Shown piece by piece: positions 51,795-60,126 of a stretch of 64,000 nucleotides of DNA. Each line of letters begins with the position of its first letter. The stretch's first letter is position 1. The translations under genes were made by a program, and so were the position numbers. The notes beneath the pieces are model-generated. The model ran no database searches. It saw only the letters and a list, made by a program, of their open reading frames with translations, and was not told the origin of the DNA. This DNA is from Paenibacillus sp. RC67 (GTDB taxonomy: Bacteria > Bacillota > Bacilli > Paenibacillales > NBRC-103111): NCBI RefSeq assembly GCF_030020805.1, contig NZ_CP125098.1, positions 6,099,501 to 6,163,500 of the forward strand, read 5' to 3'.

Positions 51795-52889
51795 TTAAGC
51801 TGTACCTTGAGAAAGCTTTTTTTTGGGAGCCGGGCGCAGCTTCCTCATGGTTTGTCCATAAACATAAGAGAGCAACCATGGGACAGCCAGACTGAGAACA
51901 AATCCAGTCAATGTATATAGATGATAACTTATCATTGGGCCGCTATCGTTAAGTACGTGTGTACGCCAATAAGTCAATACGGCAGGATGCATTAAATAAA
52001 TTCCGTACGAAACAGCTCCAAGCGAAAGCAGCCATTTGGTCAAAAGCGGCCAATACTGAACCAGTTTTTTGCCGATCCATATAAAGCTCATGCCCGCAAA
52101 CATTGGATAGGTATTGAAAATAATTTCGTACCAGGTGTTATCCAAAGTGATATTCATAAGCTCTTCAAGCAGGAACAAGCCCATGAAGCTGACACCCAAG
52201 AGAATGCTCAGCGGCAGCACCCAGATAATGTGCTTGCTTATCCACACGCTGAAGGTCTGATAGTTCATCCCTAAATAACCGCCCAACGCAAACAAACTAA
52301 AATAGGTTACACAGAGCGACGCGCTATTGGGCAAAGGTTCTATCCAATGACCATAGCTGTAGAAGGCGGCTTGAATGGCGATTCCGATAAGAAACAGTTT
52401 TTTGCGGAAGCCTTGTGACGCTCTGCACAGCCAAACGAGCAAAGGAAAGAGCAGATAAAACTGCACAATAATAATCATAAAGTACAGATGGTAAGAAGCA
52501 TCTGCCCAAGGCAGCAGATCCAAGAACTCGGCCCCGTCAAAGTGCAGCTGAGACCGATCGAAAATCCATTGATTGTACAGATAATAGAACACGGACCAGA
52601 TCAAATAAGGGAACAGCACCTGCTTGACCCGCTTTAAATAAAAGGTCACTGCCTGCTTCCCGCTCCAGTCGTCGACATAACGATAAAACAGAACCAATCC
52701 GCTAATGAAAATAAAGACCGGCACAGCAAAATTGCTAAACTTGTTAATGCCTAGATATGCGGCTTGCGATACGCTGCCAACTGGAAGCTCAACAGTCGCT
52801 TCTGAAGTGTTGTGTATGAGCAATACAGCCAAAATAGCAAAAGCCCTTACGATATCCAGCTCTAATAACTTTGCTTTTTTTACAGCCAA
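51795..52889 (-). CDS. Acyltransferase family 3 membrane protein
   Basis: The 364-residue protein has about ten membrane helices. ELDIVRAFAILAVLLIHNTSE (8-28), with its Arg and His, and the later FFISGLVLFYRYV-like FIFISGLVLFYRY are typical of acyltransferase 3 / WecH-OafA enzymes, which move acetyl or other acyl groups onto sugars of the envelope. The acceptor is unknown. TTG 52889 follows GGAAGGAT; an earlier TTG has no site. It is divergent from the DeoR operon. Confidence 0.85.
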   Translation of the reverse strand: MAVKKAKLLELDIVRAFAILAVLLIHNTSEATVELPVGSVSQAAYLGINKFSNFAVPVFIFISGLVLFYRYVDDWSGKQAVTFYLKRVKQVLFPYLIWSVFYYLYNQWIFDRSQLHFDGAEFLDLLPWADASYHLYFMIIIVQFYLLFPLLVWLCRASQGFRKKLFLIGIAIQAAFYSYGHWIEPLPNSASLCVTYFSLFALGGYLGMNYQTFSVWISKHIIWVLPLSILLGVSFMGLFLLEELMNITLDNTWYEIIFNTYPMFAGMSFIWIGKKLVQYWPLLTKWLLSLGAVSYGIYLMHPAVLTYWRTHVLNDSGPMISYHLYTLTGFVLSLAVPWLLSYVYGQTMRKLRPAPKKKLSQGTA

Positions 52890-53118
52890 ATGAAACCCAA
52901 TCCTTCCATCTCTCGTCAAATAGCATCTATGAGTTTATAGAGATAAACCTGTCCTTTGCATTGTATCACATGTTCAGGGGATGCTATCAAATGCTTTTTG
53001 CAAAAACTTATAATTACGTATTTTTACTTATATTCACTTATTTATGTTGCATACTTCATGCAAATCGCCTTATAATCTACTTATCATAATCCATTCAATC
53101 AGGAAGGAGTTGACCTAC

Positions 53119-53895
53119 TTGTACCAAGAAGAGAGACTTATCGGGATTCTGAATCATTTGGAGCAGAACCAGCGAATCAATATTGAAACGATTTGCGAAT
53201 TGTTCGACGTTTCACGTGATACCGCCCGACGGGATATTATTCGGCTTGAGGAGCAGGGAAGTATTTTGCGTACTCGGGGCGGCGCCATCCTTCCTACGCT
53301 TTCGAACCATGTAGCTAACTACAGTGACCGACTTCGAGACGAGGCTACCACGGAATCGAAAAAAGCTATCGGACGGATGGCCGCCTCCCTCATTCACGAG
53401 GGCGACTACCTTTTGTTGGACGCATCGACAACCGTTCAATATGCGGCCGAAAGCATTCATACCCACGGGCATGTTGTTGTGACCAATTCCATCGATATCG
53501 CCGACATTTTAAATCGCAAGGAAGGCATCGATGTTCACCTGCTCGGCGGCAAGCTTCATCCGGAGCATCGGCTTATTTATGGCGCGCGAGCGATGGAGAT
53601 GCTAGGAGACTATCATGTTCACAAGCTGTTGTTAGGTACTTGTGCCATTACTCCTGACGGCCTGACCAATCCCTATGAGGAAGAAGGCTTTCTCGTAAGA
53701 GAAATGATGCGCCGAGCGGATCAAGTCATTCTGCTTGCAGATCATACCAAGTTCGGCAAGCGGCAGTTTAATCGCATTTCCGGCCTCGAAACCATCGATA
53801 TTATAATTACTGACGAGGAACCGACTGTGGAGATGAAAGAGGCACTGCAGCGCCACGAGATCGATATTCTTGTTGCCAAAGGAGACGAACGATGA
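53119..53895 (+). CDS. DeoR/GlpR family transcriptional regulator
   Basis: The 258-residue regulator has a DeoR winged helix (ERLIGILNHLEQNQRINIETICELFDVSRDTARRDIIRLEEQG, 5-47; then RTRGGAI) and a DeoRC sugar-phosphate sensor domain with LLDASTTVQYAAESI and ILLADHTKFGKR. It should repress its own operon and respond to a sugar phosphate. It is first of three genes joined by ATGA overlaps. The TTG start has AAGGAG nine bases upstream. Confidence 0.9.
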   Translation: MYQEERLIGILNHLEQNQRINIETICELFDVSRDTARRDIIRLEEQGSILRTRGGAILPTLSNHVANYSDRLRDEATTESKKAIGRMAASLIHEGDYLLLDASTTVQYAAESIHTHGHVVVTNSIDIADILNRKEGIDVHLLGGKLHPEHRLIYGARAMEMLGDYHVHKLLLGTCAITPDGLTNPYEEEGFLVREMMRRADQVILLADHTKFGKRQFNRISGLETIDIIITDEEPTVEMKEALQRHEIDILVAKGDER

Positions 53896-54710
53896 TTAAA
53901 CTCATAGTCAGCGATTTAGATGGAACTCTGCTTCAAAAAGGGCATCACATTCACGACAAAGATCGTAAAGCGATATACAAAGCACTAGAGAGTGGAATTT
54001 CTGTTTGCTTCGCCTCCGGGCGGATGTACCCAGAGATTCGTCATGTCATGAACGAGCTTGAGCTCGAGGTTCACTCCGTCTCCCAGAACGGGGCTTACGT
54101 TCACACGGCCGATCGTAAACTGATTCGTCAAGACACTTTCGATACAAATCTTATTAAGGAATTGGCGGTTGCCACTTTGGAGATGCCATTCGCTACGGTC
54201 ATGTGCGCCCCCGATCATTACGTGCTCACAGAGCTTAACGATCGCAACGCGCATATTCAAGACAACTTGCTAGCTCCGGTTCATGTGATGCCTCATGCGG
54301 TTGAAGCATTAGGGAAAGAGTTGATTTGCAGCAAAATTACTTATCTCGGGGATATTGAAAAGCTCCTTGTTTTGCAAAAGCAGCTGTTATCCGCTTACGG
54401 AGATCAAATCGACGCCTATGTCGCCGATGTAGACTGTCTGGATGTGATGCCGCGTCATATTTCCAAAGGAACCGGTTTAAAGGCTCTTCAGGACCATCTC
54501 GGCATCTTGCCGGAGGAAACACTGTGCATTGGCGATTCCTTCAATGATGTGTCTATGTTTGCTACAACGCCGCACAGCTTTGCTATGGCTAACAGCCATC
54601 CCGATCTTAGGGCAAAAGCTGCCTACACTGCGAATGGCGTTGCCGATGCGGTCGAGTGGGCTCTACAGACCTTAAACGGTAACATCGTCGGGAAAGAAGG
54701 ACGCGCATGA
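53892..54710 (+). CDS. HAD superfamily Cof-type phosphatase
   Basis: The 272-residue hydrolase has motif I SDLDGTLLQ (nucleophile Asp 8), motif II CFASGRMYPE, motif III Lys in the HISKGTGLKAL segment and motif IV IGDSFNDVSMF. The cap between about 85 and 190 places it in the Cof/IIB group, which dephosphorylates sugar phosphates and related small molecules. With a DeoR regulator before and an MFS permease after it, a sugar-phosphate substrate is likely. Its ATG overlaps the DeoR stop. Confidence 0.9.
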   Translation: MIKLIVSDLDGTLLQKGHHIHDKDRKAIYKALESGISVCFASGRMYPEIRHVMNELELEVHSVSQNGAYVHTADRKLIRQDTFDTNLIKELAVATLEMPFATVMCAPDHYVLTELNDRNAHIQDNLLAPVHVMPHAVEALGKELICSKITYLGDIEKLLVLQKQLLSAYGDQIDAYVADVDCLDVMPRHISKGTGLKALQDHLGILPEETLCIGDSFNDVSMFATTPHSFAMANSHPDLRAKAAYTANGVADAVEWALQTLNGNIVGKEGRA

Positions 54711-55900
54711 ATAGGCTTGTCTGGATCGGCTGCTGCTTTTATTTACTGATCGGGTTTACATCCGTTGTTGCCGCCGCTCTTTTGCCCGAGCTTATGGTGC
54801 ACTATGGACGCGACTATGCAGATGGAGGCAACTTGATCTTCGCTCAATTTTTCGGCTTTTTACTTGGGGTTGTTACCCAGCCTTGGTGGTCCAAACGGTT
54901 TGGCCGTATTCGTATGCTCTCTTTTACGTTATATTTCATCTGTGTTGGTTATTTGGTTATAGGCACACTACCTCCTTGGCCTGTCGTCCTGTTATGCTTG
55001 CCATTGGTCGGGTTCGGATCAGGAATGATTGAGTCAACTGTCGGTGCACTGATTATCGACGCTATTCAAGACAAGAAAGCTGTAGCCATGAGTCGGCTCG
55101 AAGTATTTTTCGGAGCAGGTGCGCTGCTTATGCCCGTTGCCATCAGCTTGCTTATCGCCAATGGCCACTGGGAGTTCACCTTCTTCGGCACCTCCGTCCT
55201 AGCCGTGCTGCTTGCCTTCATCTGGTGGCGCTACAGCTCGAAGAACCGCCAACTCATCCATACAGACGAAAGCATAGAAAGCCCTCCTGTAACCGCACCT
55301 GCCAGCATAAGGTACAGCAGCAAGCTTTCATTCACTATGCTCGCTTGCTGCATTATCGTGTTCTTCATTTATGTGGGACTGGAGATGAGCATCGTGAACT
55401 TTCTGCCATCCATCCTGCTGGAATCGATGGAGGTCAATGCCGCCGTCGCCTCGCTCAGCGTCAGCTTCTTTTGGGGAACCATGGTACTCGGCAGACTCGT
55501 CTGCGGACTCCTTGCAGAGAAATATGGCTACATTCGCTACTTGCTTTGGTGCTCGGCCGCTACAGTGCTCGTCCTAATCGGTCTTGCATTAATGAAACAA
55601 CTAGTCGGAGCCTTCATTATGATCTTATTGATCGGACTGTTTATGTCCGGCTTGTTTTCCATTTCGCTTATATTCAGTAATTCCTTATTCCCGGGACGTA
55701 CCGAACAAACCACCAGCAAGCTCATTGCTGCTAGCGGAATCGGTGGAGCGGCCTTTTCCTGGTTAACAGGACGCTTTATGGAGCATGCTTCGGTATCGTT
55801 TACCCTTTGGTTCCTCGTCATTCTCGGGATTATACTGGTTGCTATGCTGGCTATCATTTCAAGAATGAAGCCGGTTCCCTCCGTAGAATTCACTTCATGA
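54707..55900 (+). CDS. MFS transporter (sugar-type)
   Basis: The 397-residue permease has twelve predicted membrane segments and a central charged loop (SSKNRQLIHTDESIE, about 185-200). AEKYGYIRYLL near 265 is the second-half version of the MFS loop motif. The family's FucP/YfkF-like branch is a fair match, but substrate is not predictable. The start overlaps the HAD stop (ATGA) with GAAGGA upstream, so DeoR, HAD and MFS form one operon for uptake and handling of an unknown compound. Confidence 0.85.
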   Translation: MNRLVWIGCCFYLLIGFTSVVAAALLPELMVHYGRDYADGGNLIFAQFFGFLLGVVTQPWWSKRFGRIRMLSFTLYFICVGYLVIGTLPPWPVVLLCLPLVGFGSGMIESTVGALIIDAIQDKKAVAMSRLEVFFGAGALLMPVAISLLIANGHWEFTFFGTSVLAVLLAFIWWRYSSKNRQLIHTDESIESPPVTAPASIRYSSKLSFTMLACCIIVFFIYVGLEMSIVNFLPSILLESMEVNAAVASLSVSFFWGTMVLGRLVCGLLAEKYGYIRYLLWCSAATVLVLIGLALMKQLVGAFIMILLIGLFMSGLFSISLIFSNSLFPGRTEQTTSKLIAASGIGGAAFSWLTGRFMEHASVSFTLWFLVILGIILVAMLAIISRMKPVPSVEFTS

Positions 55901-55922
55901 TGATGCATCCAAAATTGCCAAC

Positions 55923-55963
55923 AGCGCTATGCTCCTATCATTGTATAGGCATAGCGCTTTTTG
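55923..55963 (+). terminator. Terminator after the DeoR-HAD-MFS operon
   Basis: AGCGCTATGC with inner CCTAT pairs with ATAGG and GCATAGCGCT, followed by five T residues. Confidence 0.88.
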
Positions 55964-56069
55964 GGCTTTACTTTTTATCCAACAACTCTTAACATTAGGT
56001 AATACTTAATATTTTAATATAATAACTAACTTTTTCAATCACAATGATGGGACAGGAGGTCTATATTTT

Positions 56070-56318
56070 ATGCTGGTTTGGATGTTAAGGCAGGTCATGG
56101 CAAGCAGAGGCATATGGAGCGGAGCAGCGTTGGCCCGCCTGTTGAAGGAAAAGGCCAACTATTCTCTGTCCGCTCCTTCCATAAGCGCACTGCTAACAGG
56201 TCAGCCACGCCAGATGAAGGCAGAGACACTAGATGCACTATGTACGGTACTCGAATGTACACCGAACGATTTGTGGGAATATACGCCGACTAAACCAATC
56301 GCTCAAGGAGGTCAGTAA
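56070..56318 (+). CDS. Small XRE family helix-turn-helix regulator
   Basis: The 82-residue protein is one HTH_26-type domain: GAALARLLKEKANYSLSAPSISALLTGQPRQMKAETLDALCTVLECTPNDLWEY. Such proteins bind DNA as dimers. GGAGG lies 10 bases before the ATG. It is followed after 3 bases by peptide deformylase, whose ribosome site lies in its own end, so the two form an operon. Confidence 0.85.
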   Translation: MLVWMLRQVMASRGIWSGAALARLLKEKANYSLSAPSISALLTGQPRQMKAETLDALCTVLECTPNDLWEYTPTKPIAQGGQ

Positions 56319-56321
56319 ACG

Positions 56322-56840
56322 TTGGCTGAGAAAATGATTGTTCCCTTCGGGGACCCTATTTTGCGCAAGAAGGCAAAACGGGTTACGGAATTTAACGCAA
56401 AGCTGTTAAAACTGCTTGACGATATGTCGGACACCCTGTATGCCGAAGAAGGCAGAGCTGGACTTGCCGCCCCTCAGATTGGCATTTTAAAAAGAGTTAT
56501 CGTTATGGATTGTGGCGACGGCTTGATCGAGCTTATTAACCCGGAAATAATACAAATGAGCGGCGAACAGATCGGTCCTGAGGCGTGTCTATCTTTCCCC
56601 GAGCATACCGGTATCGTCAAGAGGGCTCAACATGTCCGCATAACGACCATGAACCGAGCCGGAGAAACGATCACGCTTGAGGGAGAAGATTACCTCGCCC
56701 GCTGCATCCAGCATGAAATCGATCATCTCGACGGAATACTTTATATCGATCATATTAAAGGAAATGAGCTGTATCACGACAGAACCAAGAAAAAGGTTCC
56801 CCTATTGGACGTCCTACATTTATCGAGACAAAATATATAA
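56322..56840 (+). CDS. def: Peptide deformylase
   Basis: The 172-residue enzyme removes formyl from the first methionine of new proteins. The three motifs are GRAGLAAPQIG near 47, EACLSFPEH near 86 (metal Cys) and HEIDHLDG near 131 (two metal His and catalytic Glu). Motif 2 is EACLS instead of the common EGCLS, and motif 1 has GRAGLAAPQ where GVGLAAPQ is usual, so this may be a secondary deformylase. TTG start, GGAGG 10 bases upstream; ATG 56334 is possible. It is paired with an XRE regulator. Confidence 0.92.
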   Translation: MAEKMIVPFGDPILRKKAKRVTEFNAKLLKLLDDMSDTLYAEEGRAGLAAPQIGILKRVIVMDCGDGLIELINPEIIQMSGEQIGPEACLSFPEHTGIVKRAQHVRITTMNRAGETITLEGEDYLARCIQHEIDHLDGILYIDHIKGNELYHDRTKKKVPLLDVLHLSRQNI

Positions 56841-56849
56841 GCCTAAATT

Positions 56850-56913
56850 AAAAAATCACTGTGCTCATGCAGATGGAAAAAATCTATCCATTGCATAGTC
56901 ACAGTGATTTTTA
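56850..56913. terminator. Bidirectional terminator after def
   Basis: AAAAATCACTGTG and CACAGTGATTTTT, with inner ATGCA/TGCAT and TGGA/TCCA stems, form a long hairpin between two convergent genes. Confidence 0.85.
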
Positions 56914-56926
56914 TTTATAGTTCTGA

Positions 56927-58219
56927 TTATGAACTCGGCTTACCGAACGTTTGCACCTGAGTCCACTTTTTACCTCCGTCCAAGGTTTGGTACAGCTTCG
57001 AGGGTTGATTATAGGAGCCAACTACAATCCAGCCTTGCTTGCCGTCCAGGAACGATGCGTTCGCTGTCAATCCAGGAAGCTGTTGGCTTCCATTCACCCA
57101 AGAAGTACCGCCATCCTGCGTCGATCCGACCGTCACTGCCCCATTATCACCACACGGAGCGCATTCGCCAATTAAGAACGCCGCCTGGGAGCTTACGGCA
57201 CTCAACTGTCCAGGCTTAGTTCCAGGTCCCTTGGGCCCTGGCTGTTCGCCCACCTTATAGCCTGGGGCTGGTCCGCCTCCTGCGGTAGAATTGGCAACAA
57301 CCGTCTTCCAATTCTTCCCTTCATCCTTGCTGTGCAGCAGGGTGTAGGAAGTCTGATTCATACCGGTTTCTCCTACCAGTAAAACCCATACGTCATTGGC
57401 TTCGGTTGAGCGGATGACCGCATTCGTCACTTGGCTTACCGTCGAATGGGTCCATACGGGCTTCCATGTTTTGCCGCCGTCTTTAGTGAGCTGTACCTGG
57501 TAGTTCGACTCTTTCATCGTCACAGCCCAACCCTGATTCTTGGAAAAAAAGAACGGCTCTCCCTTCATATCCGCAGGAACCGACAGCGCCGTCCAAGTTT
57601 TGCCGCCGTCCGATGTGTACTGATTGCCGCTAAAGCCTTCCTGATCCGATATAAAGCGGATGCTTTTACTTATAGGAGCCGATTGGGAAATAACAGTCCA
57701 CAATACTCCCCCATTGGTAGTCTGAAGCAAACGCCCTTGCACTTTGTTATTTGTACTGCCCGATTCTCCCGATGAACCCGTTCGTACATAAGCCCATCCT
57801 TTGCTGTTATCGATGAAGGAGAACGCTTCTATCTGGCCTGGACCCTGGTACTGCTTCTCCCAATGAGCTCCTCCATCCTTAGTATGCAGCACTACGCCAT
57901 CCCCCCCAGCCCACCCTTCCGTGGAACTAATGAATTTGATTGAGGTTACAGGTGTCTCCGTAGCATTGGATTCCGCTGCCGGAGCTTCTTTGGAAGGATC
58001 TGGCGTCTGGCTTGCCGGAGTGTTTGGTGCTAAAGCATTATTGTTCGAAGCCGCTTCGGATCCCTGATCTCCCTTATTCAAGGATGGATCAGCCGTCGGT
58101 GCAGCGGCAGGTTTACCGGTTGTATTCGCAGACGCGTGCTGATGCTCGCAGCCTGCCGCAAGGGCTAACAGAATAACAGCCAGTATCATCAACAACCATG
58201 AAATTTTTGTACGCTTCAT
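56927..58219 (-). CDS. Lipoprotein with YCF48/BNR-type beta-propeller repeats
   Basis: The 430-residue protein has a lipoprotein signal with LAAGC, Cys at 24, then a low-complexity Ala/Ser/Pro linker (about 25-92) and about six repeats of the kind FISSTEGWAGGDGVVLHTKDGGAHWEK, each with a GW and a DGGxxW pair. Such repeats build the propeller of YCF48/sortilin-like proteins, which bind or fold partners at the cell surface. It is not a hydrolase by any visible residue. GAGGAG lies eight bases before the ATG. Its partner is unknown. Confidence 0.8.
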   Translation of the reverse strand: MKRTKISWLLMILAVILLALAAGCEHQHASANTTGKPAAAPTADPSLNKGDQGSEAASNNNALAPNTPASQTPDPSKEAPAAESNATETPVTSIKFISSTEGWAGGDGVVLHTKDGGAHWEKQYQGPGQIEAFSFIDNSKGWAYVRTGSSGESGSTNNKVQGRLLQTTNGGVLWTVISQSAPISKSIRFISDQEGFSGNQYTSDGGKTWTALSVPADMKGEPFFFSKNQGWAVTMKESNYQVQLTKDGGKTWKPVWTHSTVSQVTNAVIRSTEANDVWVLLVGETGMNQTSYTLLHSKDEGKNWKTVVANSTAGGGPAPGYKVGEQPGPKGPGTKPGQLSAVSSQAAFLIGECAPCGDNGAVTVGSTQDGGTSWVNGSQQLPGLTANASFLDGKQGWIVVGSYNQPSKLYQTLDGGKKWTQVQTFGKPSS

Positions 58220-58739
58220 ACTGTTCTCTCCTCTGCTTACAAATGTCCGAACTACGAAGACGTTCGTCTAAGGAACTTTCACACGATTGCCGGATGAAAG
58301 GCTTGCATAACTGTTTATGCAGCCTCCGAAATCAAATGCTGACAGTGGAAGGCATTGCCTTCACTTAGTATGGACGAAAAAAGCCAAAAAATGGTTTCAG
58401 CTGAGCTTCCATTAGTCTGATGCTGCATTTTGTTGTTTCTTTAATGTGTTCGTATTTACCGTGGATTATTAAACATGCACATTATTCCATATGTCTTAAG
58501 ACCTATTTTACTTATTTCTACATTTTTCCCTTTGTTCCTTCTTGTTATGTCATTTTTTTCTCATTTTGTACTCAGTCCAATCGACGATCTACCTCTCTTC
58601 TTTCTGTTTCACGAAAACAAGTTCCCGTTGTTCTTAACATAACGGTGCAGTTTCTTTTCACCAAGGGCAAAACGCCCTCATATGATGAAGTAGTTCATTG
58701 ATATTATTGCAAGCTGGCGTCGGGAAGGAGCTGCCTTTA
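58220..58739. other. Divergent region between the lipoprotein and the YheC/D cluster
   Basis: The 520-base gap is AT-rich with long pyrimidine stretches on the plus strand (about 58500-58610). It holds a SigK-like promoter at its right end. I see no gene. Confidence 0.5.
58660..58686 (+). promoter_or_regulatory. Candidate SigK promoter of the YheC/D cluster
   Basis: ACC (58660-58662), a 16-base spacer containing a small GGGC/GCCC hairpin, and CATATGAT (58679-58686) match the SigK pattern (mACm, 15-16, CATAnnnTA). Transcription would begin near 58694, about 46 bases before the first gene. Confidence 0.4.
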
Positions 58740-60107
58740 GTGAAAAGAACAAAGGTCACTATTCAGACTCTTGGTGTCAGCAGTCCTTTGGACGATCATC
58801 CCCTCATGTTAAGCGATACCGTGGTAAAAAAATGGAAGATTCCTGTACGAACTCCGCTTACGCTGTGCTTCGGTTCGGCAAAACATGAAGTTAAGATCGT
58901 TCCAACGGCAATAGCCGATGTCCTTCAAATCCACGAAGCCATTGCCGGGCAATGGGGGCTGTCACACGGCGATTCGCTATGCCTGCAATACAAAACCATT
59001 GACCAAACCCTTCACATCGGGCCGTTAATTGGCGTATTGATCAGTCGCGTTCATTTCGGAAACACCGAAAAACCATTCGGTTCGACAACTGCCTTTTATC
59101 GTGAGTTAAACGAAACTAGCAGGTTGCTCGGTGTCTCTATATGCTTTATTACCCCGGATGAGCTTAGCGATCACAGCCAAACGGTTCAAGGGTGGCGTTA
59201 TACGGACAAATGGGAGCAAAGGAGCTTTCCGATGCCTCATGTCATTTATAACCGTCTGACTTCCCGAAAGCTGGAAAATCGCGCAAATGTCCAGCAGTTT
59301 TTTCGTCATGCCAAAACTCGGCATCAAGCCACTCTGTTTAATGAAAAGTACTTGAACAAGTCAGAGGTGTTCGATGCCCTGAACAAAGAAACCGATCTTC
59401 AACCGTATTTGCCTGAATCTCATCTGCTGCGAAATTATGAAATATTGAAATCGATGTGCGCGAAGCATCCTGTTATTTTCCTTAAGCCGATAACAGGCAG
59501 CCTAGGAAAAGGAATAATGCGAATCACGAAGCAAGAGGACCTCTCCTACGTATGTCATTTCACTAATTTGAATGAAGCGCGTAAACAAACGTTCAAGTCT
59601 CTTGCCCATTTATTCTCCGCCCTATCGGGCAAAATCAAGCAGCAGCGCTATCAAATTCAGCAGGGGCTTCATTTGATAGCGATCGAAGGGCGCCCCGTCG
59701 ACTTTCGCGCCTTAGTCCAGCGTAACGAGCTTGGACAGTGGGAAGTCACATCCATTGTGGCCAGAATTGCCGGGCATCAACATTTCGTTTCCAATCTGGC
59801 CCGCGGAGGTCGTTTGTCAACCGTGAAGGAAGCGCTGGTGAAGTCCGGTTGCGCTGCTGCAGCAGGAGTCGCCCCTAAGCTTAGGCATGCAGCTCTATGG
59901 ATCGCCAAAGGAATCGAAAGGAACATCAGCGCTCATTTCGCCGAGTTGGGTATCGACCTCGCGGTCGATATCCAAGGCAGAATCTGGCTTCTTGAGGTCA
60001 ATTCCAAACCTTCGAAGGAAGACAATACCCCTTTATGGGCAGAGGGTAAAGTTCGCCCCTCCGTAAAGAGGATCGTTCAGTACTCCCGATACGCAGCTAA
60101 ATTTTGA
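58740..60107 (+). CDS. YheC/YheD family ATP-grasp protein, first of four
   Basis: The 455-residue protein has an N-terminal beta domain (about 1-110; KWKIPVRTPLTLCFGSAKHEV) and an ATP-grasp domain: NRLTSRKLENR near 178, HPVIFLKPITGSLGKGIMRI near 240 (ATP-binding Lys and Gly loop), YQIQQGLHLIAIEGRPVDFRALVQRN near 305, and ELGIDLAVDIQGRIWLLEVNSKPSK near 405 (metal Glu and Asn). Bacillus YheC and YheD belong to the inner spore coat. Their ligation reaction is unknown. GTG 58740 has AAGGAG nine bases upstream. Confidence 0.88.
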   Translation: MKRTKVTIQTLGVSSPLDDHPLMLSDTVVKKWKIPVRTPLTLCFGSAKHEVKIVPTAIADVLQIHEAIAGQWGLSHGDSLCLQYKTIDQTLHIGPLIGVLISRVHFGNTEKPFGSTTAFYRELNETSRLLGVSICFITPDELSDHSQTVQGWRYTDKWEQRSFPMPHVIYNRLTSRKLENRANVQQFFRHAKTRHQATLFNEKYLNKSEVFDALNKETDLQPYLPESHLLRNYEILKSMCAKHPVIFLKPITGSLGKGIMRITKQEDLSYVCHFTNLNEARKQTFKSLAHLFSALSGKIKQQRYQIQQGLHLIAIEGRPVDFRALVQRNELGQWEVTSIVARIAGHQHFVSNLARGGRLSTVKEALVKSGCAAAAGVAPKLRHAALWIAKGIERNISAHFAELGIDLAVDIQGRIWLLEVNSKPSKEDNTPLWAEGKVRPSVKRIVQYSRYAAKF

Positions 60108-60126
60108 CGGATGTTGAGGTGATTCC

